Assembly (NCBI RefSeq): GCF_002161675.1
Contig: NZ_NFIH01000002.1
Coordinates: 62,001 to 126,000 of the forward strand
Length of the DNA stretch: 64,000 bases
Reading direction: 5' to 3'
Source: Pseudoflavonifractor sp. An44
GTDB taxonomy: Bacteria > Bacillota > Clostridia > Oscillospirales > Oscillospiraceae
The notes beneath the pieces are model-generated. The model worked only from the letters and a program-made list of their open reading frames with translations. It was not told the origin of the DNA and searched no databases. A program made the translations under genes and the position numbers. Shown in pieces: positions 32,446-40,555 of this stretch. Position 1 is the first letter of the stretch; the number at the start of each line of letters is the position of its first letter.

Positions 32446-34326
32446 ATGAACGTGTTGTTGGAAGAGTTTGTGCTCCCTCCCGACCTGGAAAAGATACTGG
32501 ACAACAGCCCTAGTATCATCATTCCCAAGACGGAGGAGATGCTGTACGGCCTGATTTTTGGCAATAACGGAACCAATACCAATCAGGTGGATGTCTGCTA
32601 CCGGGTCAATGGTGAGCTGGTGAAGGAGGCAGTGGTCTCCCGCTGCAAGAACGGTGCTGCCGTCAACTTCACCGAGGACTATATGCGCCGTCGTGATCCG
32701 GACTGTATGCGCATTGGCGATGATCTCCCCACGGATAAGCCCCGCTTTAAGGATGTGTACGGCTACGACTTCGAGAAGTTGAAGATCGAGACCTATAAGT
32801 GGCTGGCCCGTCAGGAGTTGATTCTGGTGCCCTTTATGGCGGGCGGCAAGGAGTATGGCTATGAGGCTTTGCTGGTGTGTCCCCGCAATGCGGCCTTCTT
32901 TGCCTTTGCTCTGTCTCAGCTCCAGTCCTTTGTCAGCGGCAAGGACATTCACAACTTTAAGCCCCGCGCCATTGTCTATGTCGCTCCCCCCTTCCGCCAC
33001 ACCCACTTCAACGGCAGACAGGTGTGCGTGCACAATCGTCTGGAGGACCGCCATGAGGTGTTCTCTTATAACCTCTATCCCGGCCCCTCCGCCAAGAAGG
33101 GCATTTACAGCGTGCTGCTGGATATCGGCGAACAGGAGGGCTGGGTGACTGCCCATGCCTCCGCTGCCCGTATTGTCACTCCCTATGAGAATGAGATGGT
33201 GATGATGCACGAGGGCGCTTCTGGCGGCGGCAAGAGCGAGCTGCTTCAGGATGTGCACCGTGTGTCCGATGGCCGTGTGCTGCTGGGCACCAACCTGGAG
33301 AACGGCGAGCGGGATTACCTGCACATGAGCGATACCTGTACCATTCACCCGGTCACCGATGATATGGCCATCTGCCACCCCTCTTTCCAGACGGAGAGCG
33401 GCAAGCTGGCTCTGTACGACGGTGAGGACGGCTGGTTCCTCCGTGTGGACGGCATCACCGAGTATGGCAGCGATCCCATGTACGAGCGCATCACCATTGA
33501 AAGCGAGAAGCCTCTGATGTTCTTCAACATCGACGGTGTTCCCGGTGCTACCTGCTTGGTTTGGGACCACACCATGGACTCCAACGGCAAGCCCTGCCCC
33601 AACCCCCGTGTGATTATTCCCCGCACCATGGTGGACAACATTGAGATGTCCCCTGTGGAGGTGGATGTGCGCAGCTTCGGCGTGCGTATGCCTCCCTCCA
33701 GCGCCGCTCACCCGGACTACGGCATTATGGGTTTGATGCACATCATCCCCCCTGCTCTGGCTTGGCTGTGGCGTCTGGTGGCCCCCCGTGGCTTTAAGAA
33801 CCCCAGCATCAGCGGAAACTCTCCCCTGGCCAGTGAGGGCGTGGGCTCCTATTGGCCCTTTGCCACTGGCCGTAAGGTGGTGCAGGCTAACCTGCTGCTG
33901 GAGCAGATTCTGAACTCCCCCAATACCAAGTATGTCCTGATTCCCAACCAGCACATCGGTGTGTATCGCATCGGCTTTGCTGCGGAGTGGATTGCCAGAG
34001 AGTATCTGGCCCGCCGCGGCGGCGTGAATATGAAAATGGACCGTCTCACCCCCGCCCCCTGCTCCCTGCTGGGCTACTGCATGAAGGAGATGAAGGTAGA
34101 CGGTCAGGAGATCCGCACCACCTTCCTGCACCCTGAGACCCAGGAGCAGATGGGAATGGAGGGCTACCAGAAGGGCGCCCAGATTCTCTACGACTTCTTC
34201 GCCAAAGAGCTGGAGGCCTTTGACGTGGAAGAGCTCCACCCCGTGGGCAAGGAAATCCTGGAGTGCTTCAAAAAGCACGGCACCATCGAAGACTACTGCG
34301 CAATTACTCCCCTCGGCCTGAAATGA
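32446..34326 (+). CDS. DUF4914 family P-loop protein (PEPCK-like)
   Basis: The 626-residue protein has a P-loop EGASGGGKSE near residue 255, in the style of the kinase motif of ATP-dependent PEP carboxykinase. Other conserved segments are IYVAPPFRHTHFNG, ERDYLHMSDTCTIHPVTDDM and IPRTMVDNIEMSP. It belongs to the DUF4914 family, with no proven reaction. A nucleotide-dependent phosphotransfer or carboxykinase-like role is inferred. The ATG at 32446 has AGAGG upstream. The codon choice is strongly biased, like the PTS genes, suggesting high expression. It is followed by a terminator, so it is monocistronic. Confidence 0.85.
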   Translation: MNVLLEEFVLPPDLEKILDNSPSIIIPKTEEMLYGLIFGNNGTNTNQVDVCYRVNGELVKEAVVSRCKNGAAVNFTEDYMRRRDPDCMRIGDDLPTDKPRFKDVYGYDFEKLKIETYKWLARQELILVPFMAGGKEYGYEALLVCPRNAAFFAFALSQLQSFVSGKDIHNFKPRAIVYVAPPFRHTHFNGRQVCVHNRLEDRHEVFSYNLYPGPSAKKGIYSVLLDIGEQEGWVTAHASAARIVTPYENEMVMMHEGASGGGKSELLQDVHRVSDGRVLLGTNLENGERDYLHMSDTCTIHPVTDDMAICHPSFQTESGKLALYDGEDGWFLRVDGITEYGSDPMYERITIESEKPLMFFNIDGVPGATCLVWDHTMDSNGKPCPNPRVIIPRTMVDNIEMSPVEVDVRSFGVRMPPSSAAHPDYGIMGLMHIIPPALAWLWRLVAPRGFKNPSISGNSPLASEGVGSYWPFATGRKVVQANLLLEQILNSPNTKYVLIPNQHIGVYRIGFAAEWIAREYLARRGGVNMKMDRLTPAPCSLLGYCMKEMKVDGQEIRTTFLHPETQEQMGMEGYQKGAQILYDFFAKELEAFDVEELHPVGKEILECFKKHGTIEDYCAITPLGLK

Positions 34327-34333
34327 GAACCAG

Positions 34334-34376
34334 CACCCTCAGCTTTCCGGCAACAGAAAGCTGAGGGTGTTATTTT
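34334..34376 (+). terminator. Terminator after the DUF4914 gene
   Basis: A 14-bp stem CACCCTCAGCTTTC (34334-34347 with 34356-34369) is followed by TTATTTT. Confidence 0.85.
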
Positions 34377-34464
34377 GCGCCCACTTGAAAAGAATACCAC
34401 TTGTACTCTGCGCAATTTTTGTTTATGATATATAAAAGCATTCTACCGATGACAGGAGACGGTC

Positions 34465-35202
34465 ATGATGACTTTGGAAATTTGTGTCGACAGCGTGGAA
34501 TCGGCCCGTGCCGCAGCGGCGGGTGGAGCCACCCGACTGGAGCTATGCGGCAATTTGATCATTGGCGGGACCAGTCCCAGCCCCTATCTCATTGAGGCGG
34601 TACAGAAGCTGGGTGTGCCAGTGCGTGTGTTGCTTCGCCCTCGCTTCGGCGATTTCCTGTATACCCCCTCCGAACAGGAGATCCTGTACAAAGAGGTGGA
34701 GTTGTGCCGCTCTCTCGATGTAGACGGCGTGGTGATTGGTGCGCTGTGCCCGGATGGGACCTTGGATGTCCCCTTCCTCTCTTCCCTGGTTGAGGCCGCC
34801 GGGCCTTTGGGAAAAACGCTGCACCGGGCGTTCGATGTGTGCGCCGATGCCCAGCAGGGCCTGGAGACGGCGGTCACCCTGGGCTTTGACACCATCCTTA
34901 CCTCCGGTCAGGCGGCCACAGCTCTGGAGGGAGTGGAGACTTTGGCCCAGCTGCAACAGCAGGCGGATGGGCGGATTACCCTGTTGGCAGGCAGCGGCGT
35001 GAGCCCGGAGAACATTCCTGTCATCCGGGAGCGCACAGGAATTTCTGCGTTCCACATGTCGGGAAAACGCACGGTGGAGGGCGGTATGCAGTTCCGTCGG
35101 GAGGGAGTTCCCATGGGATTGCCCTTTGCCAGTGAATATGAGCGATTTTACACAGATGAGGGCTTAGTACGCAGCGCTTATGCAGCACTAACCCAAAAAT
35201 GA
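34465..35202 (+). CDS. cutC: CutC-family protein
   Basis: The 245-residue TIM-barrel protein has the CutC segments EICVDSVESARAAAAGGATRLELCGNL, VRVLLRPRFGDFLYT, HRAFDVCADA and ILTSGQAATALEGV. CutC was first linked to copper tolerance, but its biochemical role is not established. The ATG at 34465 has GGAGACGG upstream. It stands alone between the DUF4914 gene and the PTS operon. Confidence 0.92.
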   Translation: MMTLEICVDSVESARAAAAGGATRLELCGNLIIGGTSPSPYLIEAVQKLGVPVRVLLRPRFGDFLYTPSEQEILYKEVELCRSLDVDGVVIGALCPDGTLDVPFLSSLVEAAGPLGKTLHRAFDVCADAQQGLETAVTLGFDTILTSGQAATALEGVETLAQLQQQADGRITLLAGSGVSPENIPVIRERTGISAFHMSGKRTVEGGMQFRREGVPMGLPFASEYERFYTDEGLVRSAYAALTQK

Positions 35203-35288
35203 CTCAAAATGCAAAGGTAAATATCAACAAAAATTTCAGTGAAATTTTGTGAATGAGTCCGGTCTTATCTCTTTTGTCTAAAATACTA

Positions 35289-35317
35289 TTGACAAATCCA
35301 AGCTTATTTTATAATAT
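35289..35317 (+). promoter_or_regulatory. Promoter of the PTS operon
   Basis: TTGACA (35289-35294) and TAATAT (35312-35317) are 17 bases apart, a few bases before the RAT element. Confidence 0.7.
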
Positions 35318-35331
35318 TTATCCAGTAGCTT

Positions 35332-35360
35332 GGATTGTTACCGCATAGGCGGGCAAAACC
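35332..35360 (+). promoter_or_regulatory. RAT: ribonucleic antiterminator for a LicT/SacY-type protein
   Basis: The 29-base sequence begins GGATTGTTACCGCATAGG and ends GGGCAAAACC, a near-consensus ribonucleic antiterminator. Its 3' end overlaps the 5' arm of the terminator at 35356, so binding of the antiterminator protein would prevent termination. Confidence 0.93.
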
Positions 35361-35446
35361 GGGACTCACCTTGACGAAATTACAGAGCTGATGTGTCTGG
35401 GCGGTGCCCAATTCTCTGTTACGGGTGAGGCCTGGTTTTTCTCTTT
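35356..35446 (+). terminator. Conditional terminator controlled by RAT
   Basis: The arm AAACCGGGACTCACC (35356-35370) pairs with GGGTGAGGCCTGGTTT (35423-35438), followed by TTCTCTTTTTT. About 50 bases lie in the loop, including a possible secondary hairpin. Confidence 0.75.
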
Positions 35447-35484
35447 TTTCGTCCTTTCGATTTCCGTTCAGAGGAGGAATTACG

Positions 35485-36351
35485 GTGGTATTCCATGTGC
35501 TTAAAACGATCAATAATAACATTGTTAGCTGCTTAGACGAGAACAAACAGGAACACATCGTCATGGGACGCGGACTTGGGTTTGGTGTCAAGCAGGGCGC
35601 GGTGATTGATCAGGAGCGCGTGGAAAAGGTGTTCAGCATCTCCAATCCCGCCAATCTGGAACAGTTGAAGGACCTGCTGGCCCGCTGTCCACAGCCTCAG
35701 GTAGAGTTTTGTACAGAGCTGATTCAATACGCCACTCAGGTGCTGGATCATCCCCTCAACGAGGGAATTTATCTGACGCTGTGCGACCACATCTGCTTTG
35801 CCATCCGCCGGGCGGAATCCGGTATGGGGTTTACCAATGCCCTGCATACGGAAGTCCGTCTGTTTTATCCCCAGGAGTACAACATCGGCTGTCACGCTTT
35901 GACGGAGATTCAGCGTCGTTTCAACGTGACGCTTCCCCAGGACGAGGCGGCCTCCATTGCCCTACACCTGGTCAACGCTGAGCATGAGATGTCTCTGGGT
36001 ATTACCTTAAAGGTCACCCAGGCGCTGGGCCAGATGCTGCATACGCTGGAGTCCAATGACAAGTTCCATTTGGATCGAACCACCATCTATTATGATGAGT
36101 TGGTCATTCATCTGAAGTTCTTGGCATTGGACCTCTATTCCCCCCGGGATACTCTCCCGGCAGACGAGCAGTTCTCTGACCTGATTATGCAGGCATTCCC
36201 GCAGGACTATCATCTGGCGGAAATCCTCACCAAGGAGCTGGAAACAGCCTGCGGAAAAGAATTATCCAAGGAACAGAAAGCCTATCTGGCTGTTCACTTA
36301 CACCGCATCAATAAAGGAAAAGAAGGAGTGAAGGAACATGGGACTATTTGA
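35485..36351 (+). CDS. LicT/GlcT-type transcriptional antiterminator
   Basis: The 288-residue protein has an N-terminal RNA-binding domain (VLKTINNNIVSC, then GRGLGFGVKQGAVI) and two PTS regulation domains with the phosphorylatable histidine segments (DHICFAIRRAESG, LHLVNAEHE, and a PRD2 KAYLAVHLHRI). It starts with GTG (35485) behind GAGGAGGAATTACG. It is expected to be phosphorylated by the PTS and to bind the RAT in front of its own gene. Its end overlaps the EIIA gene by 14 bp. Confidence 0.93.
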   Translation: MVFHVLKTINNNIVSCLDENKQEHIVMGRGLGFGVKQGAVIDQERVEKVFSISNPANLEQLKDLLARCPQPQVEFCTELIQYATQVLDHPLNEGIYLTLCDHICFAIRRAESGMGFTNALHTEVRLFYPQEYNIGCHALTEIQRRFNVTLPQDEAASIALHLVNAEHEMSLGITLKVTQALGQMLHTLESNDKFHLDRTTIYYDELVIHLKFLALDLYSPRDTLPADEQFSDLIMQAFPQDYHLAEILTKELETACGKELSKEQKAYLAVHLHRINKGKEGVKEHGTI

Positions 36352-36832
36352 CAAATTGCTGGGCAAGTCTTCGCATGCAGACGATCTGGTGATCTACGCC
36401 CCGATGGACGGAGAGGCCGTTCCGGTCAGCCAGGTCAACGATCCTACGTTCAGCGAGGAGATCCTGGGCAAGGGCATCGCCATCCGCCCCACTGGCACTC
36501 AGGTGGTTGCTCCCTGTGACGCCACCGTGGAGATGATGTTTGACACCGGCCACGCTGTGAGCCTCCAGGCTGACAACGGTGCTGAGGTGCTCATCCACGT
36601 GGGACTGGACACCGTGAACCTGAAGGGTGCCCACTACACCGTTCACGCCGCCAACGGCGACAAGGTGAAGAAGGGTCAGCTGCTTATCACCTTTGACCGT
36701 GAGGCCATCAAGGCGGACGGTTACGACACCATCACCCCCATGGTGATCTGCAATTCCGATAACTTTTCCACTGTGGAAGGACACACTGGCCCCGTGAAGG
36801 CTGGCGATGTGCTGCTCACTCTGAAAAAGTAA
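36338..36832 (+). CDS. crr: PTS glucose-type EIIA protein
   Basis: The 164-residue EIIA-Glc protein has IYAPMDGEAVPVSQVNDPTFSE and the active-site region ADNGAEVLIHVGLDTVNLKG (with phosphohistidine in LIHVG). It accepts phosphate from HPr and passes it to an EIIB. It overlaps the antiterminator gene and precedes ptsI in the operon. Confidence 0.94.
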   Translation: MGLFDKLLGKSSHADDLVIYAPMDGEAVPVSQVNDPTFSEEILGKGIAIRPTGTQVVAPCDATVEMMFDTGHAVSLQADNGAEVLIHVGLDTVNLKGAHYTVHAANGDKVKKGQLLITFDREAIKADGYDTITPMVICNSDNFSTVEGHTGPVKAGDVLLTLKK

Positions 36833-36865
36833 AAAAAGAAATCAGATAAATTTAGGAGGCACATT

Positions 36866-38488
36866 ATGATACGAGGTTCGGGATTGCCGGTTTGCTCCGG
36901 CGTGGCCATTGGCCCAGTTTATCTCTATCGCAAGGGGCAGGCCACCCTGCCCGTCTCCTGCGGCGACCCCGCCGTGGAGCAGCAGAAGTTTGACAAAGCC
37001 AAGGAGGTTGCTCTTTCTCAGCTGCAGCACCTGGTGGATCAGGCCACTAAGGAGCTGGGCGAGGAGCAGGCCATGATTCTGGATGTCCAGATGATGATGC
37101 TGGACGATCTGGACTATCTGGAGAGCATCCAGGCCAAGATCCAGAACGGCCTGGGCGCCGCACAGGCTGTCAAGCAGACTGGTGAAGAGTTTGCCATGGA
37201 CTTTGCTTCCATGGACGACTCCTACATGCAGGCCCGTGCTACGGACGTGCGCGACGTGTCCACCCGTGTGGTCAACATCCTGTGTGGCGGCAGCTCCGGT
37301 TTTGAGATGGATCGGCCCGGCATTCTGATTGCCGAGGACCTGACTCCCTCTGAGACCGTTCAGCTGCCTAAGGACAAGATCCTGGCTTTTGTCACTCAGC
37401 ACGGTTCCGCCAACAGCCACACCGCCATTTTGGCCCGCATCATGGGTATCCCCTCCCTGGTGAAGGCTGACATCGCCATGGATGACTCCCTGAGCGGTCA
37501 GATGATGGTGGTGGACTGCATCGAGGGCAACTATTACATCCAGCCCGACGATGAGACGCTCAAGACCATGACCGAGAAGCGCGAGGCCGTGATTCGCCAC
37601 CAGCAGGAGCTGGAGGCCTACCGTGGTAAGCCCTCCGTGACCCGTAATGGTCAGAAGATCAAGCTGTACGCCAACATCGGTAACCCCTCCGACGTGGAGC
37701 ACGTCATCAAGGGCGACGCCGAGGGCGTGGGCCTGCTGCGCAGTGAGTTCCTCTACCTGGGCCGCGAGGACTATCCCACCGAGGATGATCTGTACCAGGC
37801 CTACCGCAAGGTGGTTGAGGGCCTGCAGGGCCGTCCCTGCGTCATCCGTACTCTGGATATCGGTGCGGATAAGCAGGCTGACTACTTCAACCTGGACGCC
37901 GAGGAGAACCCCGCTCTGGGTTTGCGCGGCATCCGTATCTGCATCCGCCGTCCCGAGGTGTTCCGCACTCAGATGCGCGCCATCTACCGCGCCAGCGCTC
38001 ACGGCCCCGTCAGCGTCATGTTCCCCATGATCGCCTCTGTCTGGGAAGTCAAGCGTGTGCGTGAGATGTGCGACGCCTTCCGCAAGGAGCTGGAGGAACA
38101 GGGCATCCCTGTGGGCGAAGTGGAGCACGGCATTATGATCGAGACCCCCGCCGCCGCCGTCATCAGCGACGAGCTGGCCAAGGTGGTTGACTTCTTCAGC
38201 ATCGGCACCAATGACCTGACCCAGTACACCCTGGCTGTGGACCGTCAGAACCCCTCTCTGGAGGAGTTTGGCGATACCCACCACCCCGCCATCATGCGTC
38301 TGCTGCGGATGATTGCCGAGAACGCCCACAAGGCTGGCATCTGGTGCGGCATCTGCGGCGAGCTGGGTGCCGATCCGTCTTTGACCGAGACATTCCTGGA
38401 TATGGGCTACGACGAACTGTCCGTCTCCCCCACCCGGGTGTTGGAACTGAGAAAGAAAGTTTGTGAAAGTGAGGGAAAACCCCAATGA
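36866..38488 (+). CDS. ptsI: PTS enzyme I
   Basis: The 540-residue phosphotransferase starts the PTS relay with PEP. It has the phosphohistidine motif HGSANSHTAILAR, the PEP-binding segments EGVGLLRSEFLY and GLRGIRICIRRP, and ICGELGADP with the catalytic cysteine. The stop overlaps the ptsH start by four bases (ATGA). AGGAGGCACATT precedes the ATG. The order ptsI then ptsH is the reverse of many bacteria. Confidence 0.96.
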   Translation: MIRGSGLPVCSGVAIGPVYLYRKGQATLPVSCGDPAVEQQKFDKAKEVALSQLQHLVDQATKELGEEQAMILDVQMMMLDDLDYLESIQAKIQNGLGAAQAVKQTGEEFAMDFASMDDSYMQARATDVRDVSTRVVNILCGGSSGFEMDRPGILIAEDLTPSETVQLPKDKILAFVTQHGSANSHTAILARIMGIPSLVKADIAMDDSLSGQMMVVDCIEGNYYIQPDDETLKTMTEKREAVIRHQQELEAYRGKPSVTRNGQKIKLYANIGNPSDVEHVIKGDAEGVGLLRSEFLYLGREDYPTEDDLYQAYRKVVEGLQGRPCVIRTLDIGADKQADYFNLDAEENPALGLRGIRICIRRPEVFRTQMRAIYRASAHGPVSVMFPMIASVWEVKRVREMCDAFRKELEEQGIPVGEVEHGIMIETPAAAVISDELAKVVDFFSIGTNDLTQYTLAVDRQNPSLEEFGDTHHPAIMRLLRMIAENAHKAGIWCGICGELGADPSLTETFLDMGYDELSVSPTRVLELRKKVCESEGKPQ

Positions 38489-38745
38489 CTACCTTTACCT
38501 ATGTGATTCAAGATCCCCTGGGCATCCACGCCCGTCCCGCCGGCCAGCTGGCTAAGACTGCCGCTACCTTCGCCGACTGTGACATCAAGGTTTCCGCCAA
38601 CGGTCAGACCGCCGATGCCAAGCGCATCATGGGCCTGATGAAGCTGGGCGCCAAGCAGGGCCACACCCTGACCATCACCTGCGAGGGTGGTGACGAGGCC
38701 GCCGCTGCTGCCGGCATGGAGGCCTTCCTGAAGGAGAACCTGTAA
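38485..38745 (+). CDS. ptsH: HPr phosphocarrier protein, without the regulatory serine
   Basis: The 86-residue HPr has the catalytic His15 in GIHARPAG. The second regulatory site normally reads NLKSIMG with Ser46 in Bacillus, but here it reads DAKRIMG, with an Arg at the serine position (residue 47). HPr kinase/phosphorylase could therefore not phosphorylate it, and CcpA-type repression through this HPr would be impossible. It is coupled to ptsI. Two hairpins follow before the EIIBC gene. Confidence 0.95.
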   Translation: MTTFTYVIQDPLGIHARPAGQLAKTAATFADCDIKVSANGQTADAKRIMGLMKLGAKQGHTLTITCEGGDEAAAAAGMEAFLKENL

Positions 38746-38802
38746 GAGGATTTCTCCTGCATCTTAATTCGCATACTCCTGCATTCTTTTTGGGTGTAAA
38801 AT

Positions 38803-38857
38803 AGGTGGCCGATGTGGGCAACGGCCACCTAAAATAAGGGTCAGCGGATGCTGACCC
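38803..38857 (+). other. Two hairpins between ptsH and the EIIBC gene
   Basis: AGGTGGCCG pairs with CGGCCACCT (38803-38811 with 38822-38830), and GGGTCAGC pairs with GCTGACCC (38838-38845 with 38850-38857). Neither is followed by a T run, so they may set message stability or partial termination rather than end the transcript. Confidence 0.6.
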
Positions 38858-38888
38858 ATACATCTATTGAGGGAGGGTATCATTTATT

Positions 38889-40406
38889 ATGATGCGATTT
38901 TTACAACGTCTCGGCAAAGCATTGATGCTGCCCGTGGCAACTTTGCCGATCTGCGGTATCCTGATGGGTATCGGTTACGCTCTCAGCCCCAATGCTATGC
39001 AGGGCGGCGCTATTGAGGGCGCTCTCGAGATTATTGGTTTCTTCCTGATCAAGGCCGGTGGCGCTCTGATCGACAACATGGCTATTCTGTTTGCCATCGG
39101 TGTCGGCGTCGGTATGGCTGATGACAAGGATGGCACCGCTGGTCTGGCTGCTCTGGCCTCTTGGCTGATGATCACCAGCCTGCTGAACACCAATGTGGTG
39201 GCCACCATTGCTCCCCACATGCTGCCTCTGAATGCTGAGGGTGTCATCGATACCACCAGCACCAACTATGTGGCTTTCTCCAAGGTCGCCAACCCCTTCA
39301 TCGGCATCCTGTCCGGTCTGATCGGTGGTCTGAGCTACAACAAGTTCAAGAACACCAAGCTGCCTGACTTCCTGTCCTTCTTCAGCGGCAAGCGCTGCGT
39401 GGCCATCGTGGCTGGCGTGATCTCCGTTGTGGTTTCTGCCATCCTGCTGTTCGTGTGGCCCGTGGTGTTCGGCGCTCTGGTTGCTCTGGGTAAGGGCATC
39501 GCTAGCATGGATGCTGTTGGCGCCGGTCTGTACGCCTTCTTCAACCGTCTGCTGATCCCCACCGGTCTGCACCACGCTCTGAACAACGTGTTCTGGTTTG
39601 ACACCATCGGCCTGGGCGACCTGTCTGCTTACTGGGGCTCCCTGGTTCAGGGTGACACCATGGCCAATGGCACTAAGATCACCTGGTCCGTCGGTATGTA
39701 CATGTCCGGCTTCTTCCCCTGCATGATGTTCGGTGTTCCCGCTGCTGCTTTCGCTATGTATCGTAGCGCTAAGCCCGAGAAGCGCAAGGTTGCCATGGGC
39801 ATTCTGCTGTCCGCCGCTATCGCCTCCTTCGTGTGCGGCGTGACTGAGCCCTTCGAGTTCGCTTTCATGTTCCTGGCTCCCGGCCTGTACGTTGTGTATG
39901 CCGCTCTGTACGGCATCTTCGTGGCTGTCACCACCATCGTGGGCTTCCGTGCCGGCTTCTCCTTCTCCGCTGGTCTGACTGACCTGGTCTTCTCCTCCAC
40001 TCTGCCCGCTGCTAAGAACACCTGGATGATCATTCCTCTGGGCGTTGCCGCTGCCATCATCTTCTACGTTGTGTTCCGCTTCGCCATCACGAAGTTCAAC
40101 CTGAAGACTCCCGGCCGCGAGGATGACGATCCCGATGAGGTTTCCGACGGCGCTCTGGCTAACAATGACTACACTGCCATTGCCAAGGCCGTTCTGGAGG
40201 GCCTGGGTGGCGCTTCCAACGTGACCACCGTGGACAACTGCATCACCAGACTCCGTCTGGAGGTGAAGGACTCCAACCTGGTCAACGAGAAGGCCATCAA
40301 GGCTGTCTCTTCCGGCGTGATCCGCCCCAGCAAGACCTCTGTTCAGGTCATCATCGGGCCCAAGGTCCAGTTCGTGGCCGACGAGTTCAAGAAGCTGGTA
40401 AAGTAA
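38889..40406 (+). CDS. PTS glucose/N-acetylglucosamine-type EIIBC
   Basis: The 505-residue protein has the glucose-superfamily EIIC (MMRFLQRLGKALMLPVA, PTGLHHALNNVFWF and GVTEPFEF) with about ten membrane helices, and a C-terminal EIIB domain (residues about 425-505) with the phosphocysteine in VDNCITRLRLEV. EIIA is separate (36338). Substrate choice between glucose and GlcNAc cannot be settled by reading, and the text leans to the NagE-like branch. Codon bias is strong. Confidence 0.88.
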   Translation: MMRFLQRLGKALMLPVATLPICGILMGIGYALSPNAMQGGAIEGALEIIGFFLIKAGGALIDNMAILFAIGVGVGMADDKDGTAGLAALASWLMITSLLNTNVVATIAPHMLPLNAEGVIDTTSTNYVAFSKVANPFIGILSGLIGGLSYNKFKNTKLPDFLSFFSGKRCVAIVAGVISVVVSAILLFVWPVVFGALVALGKGIASMDAVGAGLYAFFNRLLIPTGLHHALNNVFWFDTIGLGDLSAYWGSLVQGDTMANGTKITWSVGMYMSGFFPCMMFGVPAAAFAMYRSAKPEKRKVAMGILLSAAIASFVCGVTEPFEFAFMFLAPGLYVVYAALYGIFVAVTTIVGFRAGFSFSAGLTDLVFSSTLPAAKNTWMIIPLGVAAAIIFYVVFRFAITKFNLKTPGREDDDPDEVSDGALANNDYTAIAKAVLEGLGGASNVTTVDNCITRLRLEVKDSNLVNEKAIKAVSSGVIRPSKTSVQVIIGPKVQFVADEFKKLVK

Positions 40407-40464
40407 TTTTTACCAAAACCCCCAAAAAGAATGCTTTTCATGAGAGAAATCTCATAGAAAGATT

Positions 40465-40501
40465 CCCTGTCCTACAGCCCACTGTAGGACAGGGTTTTTT
40501 T
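40465..40501 (+). terminator. Terminator of the PTS operon
   Basis: A 13-bp perfect stem CCCTGTCCTACAG (40465-40477 with 40482-40494) is followed by TTTTTTT. Confidence 0.93.
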
Positions 40502-40514
40502 ATTCGTGTAAGTT

Positions 40515-40555
40515 ATAAGAGCACAGTTCGAGATCATCTCGAACTGTGCTCTTAT
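40515..40555 (-). terminator. Terminator after the helicase gene
   Basis: A very long perfect inverted repeat (40515-40534 with 40536-40555) includes the helicase stop codon at its edge. Convergent with the PTS terminator. Confidence 0.8.

Noticed and set aside
32446-34326. Canonical ATP-dependent PEP carboxykinase
   Set aside because: Only the P-loop style agrees; the PEPCK signature and metal-binding motifs are absent, and the family is DUF4914.
38803-38857. Terminator between ptsH and EIIBC
   Set aside because: Both hairpins lack a following T run, and the EIIBC gene continues the same operon.
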